A stretch of DNA of 64,000 nucleotides. It comes from AP-15 sp963787425. Lineage in GTDB: Bacteria > Pseudomonadota > Alphaproteobacteria > ATCC43930 > CGMCC-115725. Made by a program: the position numbers and the translations under genes. The stretch spans positions 310,001 to 374,000 of the forward strand of contig CAWBCV010000004.1 in assembly GCA_963787425.1 (NCBI GenBank), written 5' to 3'. Shown in pieces: positions 23,314 through 33,159 of the stretch (positions within the stretch are counted from its first letter, which is position 1; the number at the start of each line of letters is the position of its first letter). The notes beneath the pieces are model-generated. The model was not told the DNA's origin. It searched no databases and saw nothing but the letters and a program-made list of their open reading frames with translations.

Positions 23314-25866
23314 TCATGGCACTGGACACGGGTGCGCGTTCCAGATCTCGCTAGCGTATTGGGCGATGGTGCGGTCGCTTGAAAATCTCCCTGAAGCAGC
23401 CACGTTAAAGATGGCCCTGCGCGCCCATTCATGGCTGTCGGCATATAATGCCGTTAGCCTGTGATCGACGTCCATATAGGATTGGAGGTCGGCAAGGTGC
23501 ATGTAATGATCGCCCCCGGTCAATAGCACATCGCGCAACGGTGCAAATATGCCGGGCTCGTAGCGGCTGAAGTAGTCGGCGGCGATCATGTCCAAAGCGG
23601 CGCGGGTCTCCGGATCGTGATCGTAATGCCAATGGGGATTGTACCAGCCACGGCTGCCCTCCACCTGATCTGCGGTCAAGCCGAATAGGAAGAAGTTTTC
23701 GTCGCCGGCTTCTTCCGCCATTTCGATCGTCGCGCCGTCGCGCGTGCCGATCGTCAGTGCCCCGTTCATCATGAGCTTCATGTTGCTCGTGCCGCTGGCT
23801 TCATAGCCGGCGGTCGAAATCTGGTTTGAGATATCGGCCGCTGGGATCAGCCGCTCGGCCAGAGATACGCAGTACTCGGGCAGAAAAACGACCTTCAGCC
23901 GGCCCTGTGTCAACGGATCGCCGCCAATCGTGCCCGCGAGATTATTGAGGAATTTTATGATCAACTTGGCGAAGTGATAGGCCGGCGCCGCCTTGCCCGC
24001 GAAGAAGAAGGTTCGCGGCATCATATCGAGGTGCGGGTTCGCCTTTAACCGATTATAAAGAACGATTATGCGCAGCGCATTCAAGAGCTGCCGCTTGTAC
24101 TCGTGGATCCGCTTGATCTGGCAATCGAAAATAGTCTCTGGGTCAACCGCGATGCCGCAGCTCGCCTTGACCCAATCGACAAAGCGCAATTTGGCCGCGC
24201 TCTTGGCGTCGAGGAAACTTTCGCGGAAGGCTGTGTCGTCCGCCAGGGAATGAAGCCTTTTCAGCTCGCCGAGGTCGGTTACCCATTGGTCACCGATCGC
24301 GTCCGTAATCGTCCCGGCGAGCCCCGGGTTTGCCAATAACAGCCAGCGCCTCGGCGTGATCCCGTTGGTCTTGTTGTTGAAGCGCTCGGGATACATCTCC
24401 GCCAGATCTTTGACCGTCAGTTTTCGCAGCAAAGCCGAGTGGATCGCGGCCACGCCATTGGTGCTGTGCGCGCCGACGATCGCCATATTGGCCATCCGCA
24501 CTTTGCGCTCCGCGCCCTCCTCGATCAGGCTCATGCGACCGATGCGCGTCTCGTCTCCTGCCCAGCGGATGCGGACAGCATCGAGAAAGCGGCGATTGAT
24601 CTCGAAGATAATTTCCAATTGTCGCGGCAGCAACTGCTCGAAATAGTTTACCGGCCACTTTTCGAGCGCCTCGGGCAATAAGGTATGATTGGTATAGGCC
24701 AACGTCTTTTGCGTAATGTCCCAGGCTTCGTCCCAGCCGAGATGCGCTTCATCGAGCAGAATCCGCATCAATTCCGGGACCGCCAGCGTCGGGTGAGTGT
24801 CGTTCAGCTGGATCGCGACCTTGTCGGGAAGCAAGCGCCAATCGCCATTGCGGCGATGGAAGCGACGCACGAGATCGGCGAGCGAGCAGGCAACCAAAAA
24901 ATACTCCTGCACAAAGCGTAGCGCCTGCCCGACCGTGGTGCTGTCATCGGGATAGAGCACCCGCGTCAGCGTGTTTGCCGCCAGGCTGCCGACCAACGCC
25001 CCGACAAAATCACCGCTGCTGAATTCTTGGAAGTCGAAATAGTCATGCGATGCAGCGGACCACAAACGCAGCGTGTTGATGGTCTTTCCGCCATAGCCGA
25101 CCACCGGCCGGTCAAACGGCATGCCGACCAAGGTCGAGGGCCGGCCGGGAACGATCTCGAGGCTGCCGCGGTGCATAATAAACGTCGAGCCGAGTCTGAT
25201 TTCGACCGCCTCTTTTGGACGGGCGACTTCCCACGGATCATTGTGACGCAGCCAATTGTCCGGGTTCTCCCGCTGCCAGCCATCCTCGATCGATTGCCGA
25301 AACATGCCGTATTCGTAGCGCAGCCCGTAGCCCATCGCCGGCAATTGCAAGGTCGCCATCGAGTTGAGAAAGCACGCGGCGAGCCGTCCTAATCCGCCAT
25401 TGCCGAGCCCGGCGTCGGGTTCTTCTTCGAGCAGACCAAGCCAGTCGAGATCTCGTTGGCGGGTAGCCCGATGCACAAACGGATCGAGCAGCATATTGGT
25501 GACGTTGTTGGCCAGCGAGCGGCCGATCAGAAACTCCATCGACAGGTAATAGATGCGTTTCGGATTGAGGCGATCGTAAGTGCGTTCGGTTCTGACCCAG
25601 CGTTGCGACAGCACGTCTCTGACCGATCGCGCGGCGGCCTCAAAGCGTTCGCGCGCGCCGGCGGCAAGCGGATCGACGACATCGTCGAACAGCAGATGGC
25701 GTTCGTAGAGCGCGTCGTTATGACCGGAAAACCGGATCGGACCACACCCGTATTGCTCCAACAGATCCGGCGCCGCGTCGCCCGACGCCGATGTCCCCGC
25801 GGACGCGGTTTCACTCGGTTCGTTCATTCTAATCTGTGCCTGCTGCGGAAGACCCGAACGGCTCAT
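23314..25866 (-). CDS. glgP: Glycogen/starch/alpha-glucan phosphorylase
   Basis: This 850-residue PLP enzyme releases glucose-1-phosphate from glycogen. The PLP-lysine lies in EASGTSNMKLMMNGALTIGT, and the glucan site blocks ERTYDRLNPKRIYYLSMEFL, GLGNGGLGRLAACF and QLNDTHPTLAVPELMR are complete. Length is normal for the family. The start at 25866 has an AAGGA site seven bases upstream; a second ATG at 25827 is possible. It heads an operon with pgm, and the dead phosphoketolase gene lies just upstream in the same direction, hinting at a former phosphoketolase pathway cluster. Confidence 0.94.
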   Translation of the reverse strand: MSRSGLPQQAQIRMNEPSETASAGTSASGDAAPDLLEQYGCGPIRFSGHNDALYERHLLFDDVVDPLAAGARERFEAAARSVRDVLSQRWVRTERTYDRLNPKRIYYLSMEFLIGRSLANNVTNMLLDPFVHRATRQRDLDWLGLLEEEPDAGLGNGGLGRLAACFLNSMATLQLPAMGYGLRYEYGMFRQSIEDGWQRENPDNWLRHNDPWEVARPKEAVEIRLGSTFIMHRGSLEIVPGRPSTLVGMPFDRPVVGYGGKTINTLRLWSAASHDYFDFQEFSSGDFVGALVGSLAANTLTRVLYPDDSTTVGQALRFVQEYFLVACSLADLVRRFHRRNGDWRLLPDKVAIQLNDTHPTLAVPELMRILLDEAHLGWDEAWDITQKTLAYTNHTLLPEALEKWPVNYFEQLLPRQLEIIFEINRRFLDAVRIRWAGDETRIGRMSLIEEGAERKVRMANMAIVGAHSTNGVAAIHSALLRKLTVKDLAEMYPERFNNKTNGITPRRWLLLANPGLAGTITDAIGDQWVTDLGELKRLHSLADDTAFRESFLDAKSAAKLRFVDWVKASCGIAVDPETIFDCQIKRIHEYKRQLLNALRIIVLYNRLKANPHLDMMPRTFFFAGKAAPAYHFAKLIIKFLNNLAGTIGGDPLTQGRLKVVFLPEYCVSLAERLIPAADISNQISTAGYEASGTSNMKLMMNGALTIGTRDGATIEMAEEAGDENFFLFGLTADQVEGSRGWYNPHWHYDHDPETRAALDMIAADYFSRYEPGIFAPLRDVLLTGGDHYMHLADLQSYMDVDHRLTALYADSHEWARRAIFNVAASGRFSSDRTIAQYASEIWNAHPCPVP

Positions 25867-26014
25867 GTAGTTATCCTTCGGACGTGACTTTTACATGACG
25901 GGTATTGTTCCCAGCCGGATTGCCGACTCGGCCGCGTTGCAAGGGGCTGGTGAAGACCTTAGCAAAGCTCAGTCTACGCCGCCAGGGCAACCACTTCAGT
26001 CCTCGGGTCCTGGA

Positions 26015-26032
26015 TTCCCGCTTTCGCGGGAA
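26015..26032. repeat. Short hairpin repeat (TTCCCGC...GCGGGAA)
   Basis: TTCCCGC TTTC GCGGGAA is a perfect 7-bp hairpin within GGATTCCCGCTTTCGCGGGA, a word that recurs in intergenic repeats of many proteobacteria (from memory). It lies between glgP and the phosphoketolase remnant. Confidence 0.55.
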
Positions 26033-26079
26033 CGACGAATAACCGACTGACATTCCCCAAATTCTTTCTCGGTCGATCT

Positions 26080-26420
26080 CTAGAACGGCCACTGCCAATT
26101 CGCGATGTCGGGCGAACCCACACCAAACTCCCAGGCGTGATTTTTACATGCGAAAGCTGGTCGAGCAGAGCCTCGCGAGCGCTCGACCCGGCGACACGTG
26201 AACACGCAGCATACGGCCGATGGCGTCCATGGCGAGGCTGAAGCGGTCGGCCTGATTGCGAATGGCCAGCTCCAGCGGCGTGTTGATATTGCCCTGCTCC
26301 TTGGTCTTTAGAAGCCAGGCTCGGCCATCGCCGCTGCCGCGACAGACCAACGCCTCGGCCAACCGCGCTCGAAAGGATAATCGCGCATGCACTTTCGCTC
26401 GCAAAGCGCCCCTGGAACGA
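26080..26420 (-). pseudogene. Phosphoketolase C-terminal remnant
   Basis: Three frames must be joined to read the end of an Xfp/Xpk phosphoketolase. They give KTKEQGNINTPLELAIRNQ with DRFSLAMDAIGR, then SAREALLDQL, and finally KNHAWEFGVGSPDIANWQWP ending at the TAG at 26080-26082. Phosphoketolases end in just this way (EI.NW.W). The first 650 or more residues, including the thiamin-diphosphate domains, are missing. Phosphoketolase splits xylulose-5-phosphate or fructose-6-phosphate to acetyl phosphate, so this locus can no longer supply that step. Confidence 0.72.
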
Positions 26421-26658
26421 TCCGCCATCACACGATAATGCCTCACTGTGCTGTGACGGCGCAAAAGAGCGGCAGAAACCTGGCACCGGCCTGGGCCACA
26501 GGCACCTCGTTTCCGGATCCACAGTGTCGTCGTCAAAAATGCGTCCGAATGGCTATTTGGGCGCCTCTGGCCGCTTTCGGTAGCTTAAGTTCTGCTCCTT
26601 GGAAACATCGGCGCAGTGCGGATGGCGGCTGGACTTGGGACAAAGGGGAAGTCAGTAG

Positions 26659-26913
26659 ATGACTAGGTTGATGGGCCAGGAGAAAAAGCAGATTTCCGAA
26701 CGGATCGAGCGCCTCGATGCAGAACGAGATAAGCTGAGTGCTCAACTCAATGAGCTGGCGATCGCCGAACGTGTTCTGAAACGCTTCGGCGGGAAACTGG
26801 GCACAACCGAAAAGCGGGAGAGAGCACGCCCAGCGGCGCAGACCGCGCCGGCCGCCGGTGAGAAGCGAAGTTTATCGAAACGCGGCCGAACGACTGCATC
26901 TGTGGCACTTTAA
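26659..26913 (+). CDS. Small coiled-coil protein of unknown function
   Basis: This 84-residue protein starts with a strongly charged helix likely to form a coiled coil (QISERIERLDAERDKLSAQL, then NELAIAERVLKRFGG) followed by a basic Ala/Pro/Arg-rich tail (residues 50-84). It resembles the N-terminal part of longer rhizobial hypothetical proteins, so it may be truncated. An AGGGGAAG site lies about 8-12 bases before the ATG. No partner is obvious; it precedes the convergent oxidoreductase gene. Confidence 0.5.
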   Translation: MTRLMGQEKKQISERIERLDAERDKLSAQLNELAIAERVLKRFGGKLGTTEKRERARPAAQTAPAAGEKRSLSKRGRTTASVAL

Positions 26914-26982
26914 AGGCTGGAGCTGCTACCGCCCGACCGGGTTGAACCTCGACGGGCTGCGCGACGACACTCACTGACCTTT

Positions 26983-27978
26983 TCAGTTATCGCGGAGCTG
27001 TAACACGGCGCGGCCCTCAACACGGCGGTCGCGCAATGCGGCGAGCGCCTCGCCGGCTCGAGCCAGCGGGAAGAGAACTACCGCAGCGGGCTTGACCTTC
27101 CCTTGCTCGTAAAGGCTGAAGATCTCGGCGAAGCAGGCGGCGACCTCCGCCGGACGCCATCTGCGGTAGTCGCTGATCTGCAATCCGCTGATCTCGATGT
27201 TCTTCAACAGCAAGTAGTTCGTCCTGATTGTCGGAATTCCGCCCGCGGCAAACCCGATCACCACCAGCCGGCCGCGCCAGGCGAGCGCGCGCACGGCCGC
27301 CTCGAATATCGAGCCGCCGAGCGGGTCGAGAATGATATCGGCGCCGCGCCCCTCGGTTACTGCGTAAACCTGCGCGCGCAAGCTATCGCGCAAGTCGGCG
27401 GTCGACAAATCGATCACCGCCTCGGCACCGGCTGCCCGCACTGATGCCGCCCGTTCCGGCCGCACAACCCCGGCAAGTACCCGCGCACCCATTTCATGGG
27501 CGAGCTGCAACGCCGCCTGACCTACCCCGCCCGAGGCGCCGAGCACCAGCACAGTTTCGCCGGTCTCTAGCCGGGCACGCTCGCGCAGCGCAAACCAGGC
27601 GGTGTCATAGACCAGGCTCAGGGATGCGGCTTCGGTAAATGACATCGACGGCGGCAATCGGTAGCACTGGTTGGCGCGTACAGTCACCGCCTCGGCGTAG
27701 CCGCCCTGTTCGGCCATTGCCAGCACCCGATCGCCGGCTCGCAAACTGGTCACCTCCCGTCCGACCGCCGTCACCACGCCGGCCGGGCCCTTGCCGGGGA
27801 TAAACGGAAGCGGCGGCAGAAACTGGTAATTGCCACCGACCACCAAGAGATCGACGTAATTGACCGGTGCGGCATGCACCTTAACCAACACCTCATCCGG
27901 CCCCGGCACGGGCTCTGCGACCCCGCCGACGCTGAGCCTCTCGGGTGGCCCGAAGTCGTCTACGACAATTGCACGCAT
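26983..27978 (-). CDS. NADPH:quinone oxidoreductase-like medium-chain dehydrogenase
   Basis: This 331-residue protein is a zinc-free medium-chain dehydrogenase of the quinone oxidoreductase group. It has the GroES-like start (RAIVVDDFGPPERLSVGGVA, PVNYVDLLVVGGNY), the G-rich hinge GKGPAGVVTAVGREV, and a Rossmann fold with VLVLGASGGVGQAALQLAHE. The zinc-binding cysteines of alcohol dehydrogenases are absent. It is the last gene of the minus-strand operon that begins with the molybdenum hydroxylase at 32.8 kb, spaced four bases after the ligase gene, so it may reduce an unsaturated acyl or quinone intermediate. Confidence 0.87.
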   Translation of the reverse strand: MRAIVVDDFGPPERLSVGGVAEPVPGPDEVLVKVHAAPVNYVDLLVVGGNYQFLPPLPFIPGKGPAGVVTAVGREVTSLRAGDRVLAMAEQGGYAEAVTVRANQCYRLPPSMSFTEAASLSLVYDTAWFALRERARLETGETVLVLGASGGVGQAALQLAHEMGARVLAGVVRPERAASVRAAGAEAVIDLSTADLRDSLRAQVYAVTEGRGADIILDPLGGSIFEAAVRALAWRGRLVVIGFAAGGIPTIRTNYLLLKNIEISGLQISDYRRWRPAEVAACFAEIFSLYEQGKVKPAAVVLFPLARAGEALAALRDRRVEGRAVLQLRDN

Positions 27979-27982
27979 CGCG

Positions 27983-29650
27983 CTAACCGCGCGCAGCAGA
28001 CCGGGGGCGGAAACGCACTGGCAATGGCCGCACCCGGCCTTCCGCGACCCTCTGCACCAGCTCGCGCTTCAGCAACTTGCCGCTGGCGGTAAGCGGCATC
28101 TCGGACAACGGCAGGATGAATTCCGGCATGTCGTATCTCGACAAACCAGACGCATCCAAGTGTTCGAGAACCGCCTCCGGGTCGACCCGCATGTCGCCAC
28201 GCGCCACCACAGCCAGGCAGACGCGCTCGCCGAGCCGCGCATCGCCAACGGGAAATGCCGCCGCCTTCTCGATCGCATCGTGCTGCAGCGCCAGCGCCTC
28301 GATGCGGGCCGGGTGGATGTTGCGACCCCCACGTATGATCACATCCTTCTTTCGGCCGGTGACATGGAGATAGCCTGCCTCGTCGATCCAGCCGAGGTCG
28401 CCGGTCATAAACCAGCCTTGCGCGTTGAACGCCGCTTCGGTCGCCTTCTGATCGTCGAAATACCCGAGCATCAGGCTGGCACCGCGGCCGCCGATTTCGC
28501 CGATTTCACCGGACGCGGCTTCAGTGTCCGGATCATCCTGGCGCCAGATGCGGATCTCGTAACCGGCACAGGCGCGCCCGCAGGTATCGGCTATGCGCTC
28601 GGGCGGGTCGTCGGGTAGCGTGTACTGGTGCGAGCAGGTTTCCGTCATGCCGTAACCGCTCTGCGGCACGATACCGCACTGCGTCAGCTCGGCAACGACC
28701 GGCGCCGGCGTGGCGGCGCCCGAGATCCGGAAGCCGCGCACCGCGCCTAGATGCCGCGCGTCGCGGGCTCGCATCTCGGATAGCAGGTCGATCGCATGGG
28801 TCGGCACACCGAAGAGAAACTCGGCCCCGGTCTCATTCAGCCGGTCGAGCATACTCCCGTCGCGTGGCAGATCGTGAACGACCAGTTCGCCGCCGCCGGC
28901 CAACGCGGTGATCAGCGCACCGAGCCCCAAATTGTGGCTGAGCGGGCTGGCCGAGTAGACGACGGCGCGCTCCAGCCGCCAGTCACGGGCCATCATCCGC
29001 GCCGTGGCGAGCAGCGTGTTGTCGCTGTGCAAAACGCCCTTCGGCTTGCCGGTTGTGCCGGAGGTGAAGGCCAGATACATCACCTGGTTGGCGTCCCCGC
29101 TCGCTTCGACTTCGAGCGCAGGGCCGGGCAATTCCCCGAACGGAGCAGCGTCGGCCGGGCCAACGCGCCAGGTGCAACGCAGGAAGTCGCGGTCGGCCAA
29201 TTTGGCGAACACGTCATGGCAGTCGGCGTCGGCGCCGTAGCCAATTTGCCCTATCAGTACCGTGGCGCGCATTTGGTCAACCAGCGCGACGATCTCGTCA
29301 ACCGTGTGATCGCGATGCAAAGACGGGCAGCAGACGTAGCCGTTGCGGGAGCAGGCGAGCAGCGCGATCGCGGTCTCGACCCGGCTCGACAGCCATACGG
29401 CGACACGATCACCCGGGCGTATGCCGTGGCCGGCAAGGTGCGCTGCAAGCCGGTTCGCGGCGGTGGCCAGCTCGGCATAGCTTAGCCGGCGATGGCGGTC
29501 GCGCATCGCGTAAGCCTGCGGCATCGTCCGCGCGTGCCGCGCGGCCAGATGATAGATCGTCTCGTCGCCCCAGAAGCCGGCCGCTGTATAGGCGGCAACC
29601 ATTGGCGCGTTCAGCAACGTCAGCAATGGCGCCGAGCGGGATTCGTCCAT
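27983..29650 (-). CDS. AMP-forming acyl-CoA synthetase
   Basis: This 555-residue enzyme activates a carboxylic acid to its CoA ester through an acyl-adenylate. The ATP loop is AFTSGTTGKPKG, the adenylate block is YGMTETC, the hinge region is TGDLGWIDEAGYLHVTGRKK with IIRGGRN, and the catalytic lysine is in TASGKLLKREL. The set resembles cyclohexanecarboxylate/benzoate-type and medium-chain ligases; the substrate cannot be fixed. It lies seven bases after the aldolase gene in the same operon, consistent with activation of an acid produced by the upstream enzymes. Confidence 0.88.
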   Translation of the reverse strand: MDESRSAPLLTLLNAPMVAAYTAAGFWGDETIYHLAARHARTMPQAYAMRDRHRRLSYAELATAANRLAAHLAGHGIRPGDRVAVWLSSRVETAIALLACSRNGYVCCPSLHRDHTVDEIVALVDQMRATVLIGQIGYGADADCHDVFAKLADRDFLRCTWRVGPADAAPFGELPGPALEVEASGDANQVMYLAFTSGTTGKPKGVLHSDNTLLATARMMARDWRLERAVVYSASPLSHNLGLGALITALAGGGELVVHDLPRDGSMLDRLNETGAEFLFGVPTHAIDLLSEMRARDARHLGAVRGFRISGAATPAPVVAELTQCGIVPQSGYGMTETCSHQYTLPDDPPERIADTCGRACAGYEIRIWRQDDPDTEAASGEIGEIGGRGASLMLGYFDDQKATEAAFNAQGWFMTGDLGWIDEAGYLHVTGRKKDVIIRGGRNIHPARIEALALQHDAIEKAAAFPVGDARLGERVCLAVVARGDMRVDPEAVLEHLDASGLSRYDMPEFILPLSEMPLTASGKLLKRELVQRVAEGRVRPLPVRFRPRSAARG

Positions 29651-29657
29651 TTGCGGA

Positions 29658-30425
29658 TCAGCCTTTTGGCGGGTGCACGTGCGCGCCGTCGGGCCGGGTC
29701 AGCAGGTGGCCGCAGCCGGCCTTGTTCGCCCAATATTCCCAAGTGCGCCAGGTCTCGACCGAATAAGGGCTGTAGCCCCGGTTGCGGGCCGCGATCTCGC
29801 CTTGCGACAGGTATTTGATCTCGCCGCCCAGCTGCCTGGCGCGCATCAGCGCCCGCGCGTTGCGCGGCAGGTAGACCGACAGCCGCACGACCTCTATCAG
29901 CGAGCGCGCAGCGGTGGCGAACCCATGGCCGCGCATAAGTGCCACGCTGTCCCCACCGAGGCATTTCGCGAGGTCGCTCGCCTGCGCCATGTTGGTGACG
30001 AGCAGGTTGGTGTCGCCGAAATTATCGGCGATGTCCCAGACCGGCACCTCGGTGCCGATAAAGCTTCCCGAATGGATTACCGGCCGCAGCTTTGTCCCCT
30101 GGGCAATGCCGAAGGGCAGCGTGTCCTCGGCATGGGCATGAACGACGGCCATGACGTCCGGCCGCGCCGCGAAGATCGCCGCATGAATGAAGCGCTCGAG
30201 ATAAAGGCTGCGCCCTTCGTCGTGCACAGGCTGAGCGTCTAGGTCGAGTTCGACGATGTCTTCGGGGCCCACCAGCTCCGGGGCAAGCGAGCGGGCGATC
30301 AGGAAGCGGTTGGGATTGTCAGGGTGGCGGACGCTGACATGGCCGTAGGCGTCGACGACCTCCTCCCTGGCGAGGATACGGTTCGCAATCACAAGGTCTT
30401 GGATCAGGGCATCGAAATTGCTCAT
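29658..30425 (-). CDS. Class II aldolase/adducin family protein
   Basis: This 255-residue protein has the zinc site of class II aldolases: VVHAHAEDTLPFG gives two histidines and RGHGFATAARSL the third, with an early VSVRHPDNPNRFLIARS segment for the phosphate or carboxylate. Members split or decarboxylate hydroxy-acids and sugar phosphates. The ATG at 30425 is preferred over the GTG at 30434 because an AAGAGGG site lies about nine bases upstream. It starts 15 bases after the end of the molybdenum hydroxylase reading frame. Confidence 0.85.
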   Translation of the reverse strand: MSNFDALIQDLVIANRILAREEVVDAYGHVSVRHPDNPNRFLIARSLAPELVGPEDIVELDLDAQPVHDEGRSLYLERFIHAAIFAARPDVMAVVHAHAEDTLPFGIAQGTKLRPVIHSGSFIGTEVPVWDIADNFGDTNLLVTNMAQASDLAKCLGGDSVALMRGHGFATAARSLIEVVRLSVYLPRNARALMRARQLGGEIKYLSQGEIAARNRGYSPYSVETWRTWEYWANKAGCGHLLTRPDGAHVHPPKG

Positions 30426-30440
30426 CGTGTGCACCCTCTT

Positions 30441-32799
30441 CTATCCCTCGACGACCGCGGGGCGGCCACGCTGCGCCGCCGCGCGTAATAGCGCCTTGAG
30501 CTGCTGAGGCGTCGCCGGGAGCCGCGTCACTGCGCCGGGCAAACCGATCGCCTCGTCGACCGCCGCGGCGATTACCGCGCCGACCCCGTTGATGCCGCCC
30601 TCGCCCACGCTCTTGATGCCGAGCGGGTTGAGGGGGCTCGGCGCGTCCTCGGTCACCAGTACTTCCACAGCGGGAGTTTCCCGCACCGTCGGCAGCAGAT
30701 AATCGGCCAGGGTCACACTGAGCGGTTGGCCGCGCTCGTCGTAGCAAAATTCCTCGTAGAGCGCGCCGCCGAGACCCTGCACGAAACCGCCGACCAGCTG
30801 GCCTTCGACCAGCATCGGGTTGATCGACCGGCCGATATCGTAGGCAACCAGAAAGCGCTCGACCGTGGCCTGTCCGGTGTCGGAATCGAACTCGGACCAC
30901 GCCGATCTGCACGCCATAGGGGTAGGTCATATGCTCGGTGCGGAACCAGCCTTCGGCGGTCAGCCCAGGGTCGCGCTCTCCAAGCGTCCGCGAGTCGGGC
31001 GCGAGGTGACGGGCGATTTCCGCCAGGCTGATCGAGCCGCCGCCGGGTCCGTCGCGATGCGCGACGATACCGTCGACAATGTCGAGCTCGTCTGGTGTCG
31101 CCTGCAGCAGCGAGGCCGCGACATCCAGCGCCTTGGCCCGAACTTTGAGCGCCGCCTCGTGTGTCGCGCTGCCGGTCATGACCGAGGCACGGGAAGCGTG
31201 AGCGCCGATGCCGTATTGGATGCGGTCAGTCTGCCCCGACACGACCCGCACTTGGCGGTAGTCCACGCCGATCGTGCCGGCGCAGATCTGCGCCATCGCC
31301 GTGGCGAAGCCCTGGCCGACTGCCGAGCCGCCGGTCACCAGCTCGACCGCGCCGGTGCTATCGACGGTGAGGCGAGCGCCGTCCAATGGTCCGAGCCCAC
31401 CTTTCTCGACAAAGATCGCGATGCCTGATCCGACCAGTTCGCCGCCAGCGCGACGGCGGTGCAACTCCGCCTGCAGTGAATCCCAGCCGATCTTCGCCAG
31501 CGCCTTATCCAGCAATCGCGGATAGTCGCCGGAATCGTAGACGATTTCGGTGCCGAATGCGTTCAGCTTCCGGCAAAACGGCATCTCGGTCGCGGTGACG
31601 AGGTTGCGCCGGCGCGCCGTCACCCGTGCGAGGCCAAGCCGGTCGGCGATCGCGTCTATGAGCCGCTCGCGCACGAAGGTGCCCTCGAACCGTCCAGGTG
31701 CTCGATAGGTTGCCGCCGGTGTCTTGTTGGTCAGGCGGAAATGGCACACGCTGCGATAGGCAGGGATGCGGTAAGGCCCAGGCACCATGGCCATCGTCAT
31801 CTCCGCAACCCGGGCGCCATGGGTGCGCACATAGGCGCCTTGGTCGAGGTAGAATATGTCCTCGAATGCCAGGATCTGGCCCTCGGCGTCGAATGCAGCG
31901 CGGGCGTGGTGGCGCTGCTCGCGCGAGTGATTGGCAGCCATCAGATGCTCGTGTCGGTCCTCGATCCATTTGACCGGCCGCCCCAATCGCATTGCGGCGA
32001 CGCAGACGAGAAAATCTTCGGGGTAGAGCTCGCCGCGCACGCCAAACCCGCCGCCGGTGTTGCCTTCCTTCAGCACCACGGCTGCTGTGCTGCGGCCAAA
32101 CATGCGCGCCAGCGCGTCGCGGTTGCGGTGCGGTACCTTGGCCGCGCCGTACAATTCCAGCACGTCGTTGGCGGCGTCGAAGCGGGAGAGCGCGCCGCGC
32201 GTCTCGATCGGTACGGCACTGTGCCGGCCGATTGCCAGGTCGAGGGCGACGATCCCCTGGGCCGCGGCAAAGGCCGCGTCGACATCGCCGTAACCGGCGC
32301 GCAGCACCAGCGGCTCTGTCGACAAGCCGGGCGCGAAAGTGCCGGGAACCGCGCTGGCGTCCAATATCGGCGCCAACACATCGGCCTCGACTGAAACCAG
32401 CTCGGCGCCATCTTCGGCCAGATAGGGATCGGTCGCGAAGACCGCTGCGATCGGCTCACCGACATAACGCAACCGCTCCCACGCTAGGAGCGGCTGGCGA
32501 TAGGGGAGCAGCGCCTCAGCGGCCGGGTCGCGAAAATCGATCGGCGGCAGGTCGGCGATGTCCGCTGCCGTCCACGCCGCGACGATTCCCGGCGCGGCCA
32601 GCGCCCTCGCGATGTCGACGGACCGCAACACGGCATTGGCATAGGGCGAGCGCACAATGCGCATATGCAGCTGGCGCGGGAAGCCGATATCGCCGACGAA
32701 GGCACCTCGCCCGGTCAGCAACGGCGGGTCCTCCAACCGAGCCACCGACCGGCCGAGAAAGCGATTCACTGAGCGAGAGGCAAGGGGCGCACGCTTCAC
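30441..32799 (-). pseudogene. Xanthine dehydrogenase-family molybdopterin-binding subunit, single frameshift
   Basis: This gene encodes an aldehyde/xanthine oxidase-like large subunit (CoxL-type). It is in frame from 32799 (ARLEDPPLLTGRGAFVGDIG) through GNTGGGFGVRGELYPEDFLV, the MPT-binding APGRFEGTFVRERLID and EHMTYPYGVQI. After that a single extra base in a GG pair at about 30894-30895 shifts the frame, and the rest (EFDSDTGQATVERFLVAYDI, NPMLVEGQLVGGFVQGLGGA, KSVGEGGINGVG with the active-site Glu) is in another frame. Removing one base restores a protein of about 785 residues. It may be a sequence error or a recent mutation. It begins the operon with the aldolase, ligase and oxidoreductase genes. 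Confidence 0.83.
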
Positions 32800-33159
32800 C
32801 GGCGCACTATAACAGACGCGATCGCTCGAGTTCGGTAATGATGCCGTTCAAGATCCGAAGGGGAGCTATGGCGACGCTGGAGGTGAAGTCAGTCCCAAAT
32901 TTCTTGGGGACACGGTGTCCTACGCACCGGTTCCTTGACCCTCCCGGTCCTTGCCTTGTTCCTGCTCTGCCGACGCCCACGGGCCATCGCCGCGGAGATC
33001 CCTAAATGAGCGCGGGCGCAGCTGGGTCCGCTCTCGCTGCGGCGCTTCAGCGCCGGTTTGCGATGTGTTCGCGCGCGATCACCTCGCTCTTGCAGCTTGA
33101 TTTGTCAGGAAGGTCGTTTAGCGTGAATGGCAGCTGTCGCTTGGCCTTGCTCGTCACTG
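32800..33159. other. Divergent promoter region between two molybdenum hydroxylase units
   Basis: No convincing gene. It must hold the promoters of both divergent operons. A segment at 32891-32923 (GTCCCAAATTT...GGGGACACGGTGTCCTAC) resembles one at 18899-18925 and may be an insertion-sequence or RAYT-element scrap. A short frame from 32839 (MMPFKIRRGAMATLE) has no recognised relatives and is probably not a gene. Confidence 0.45.
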
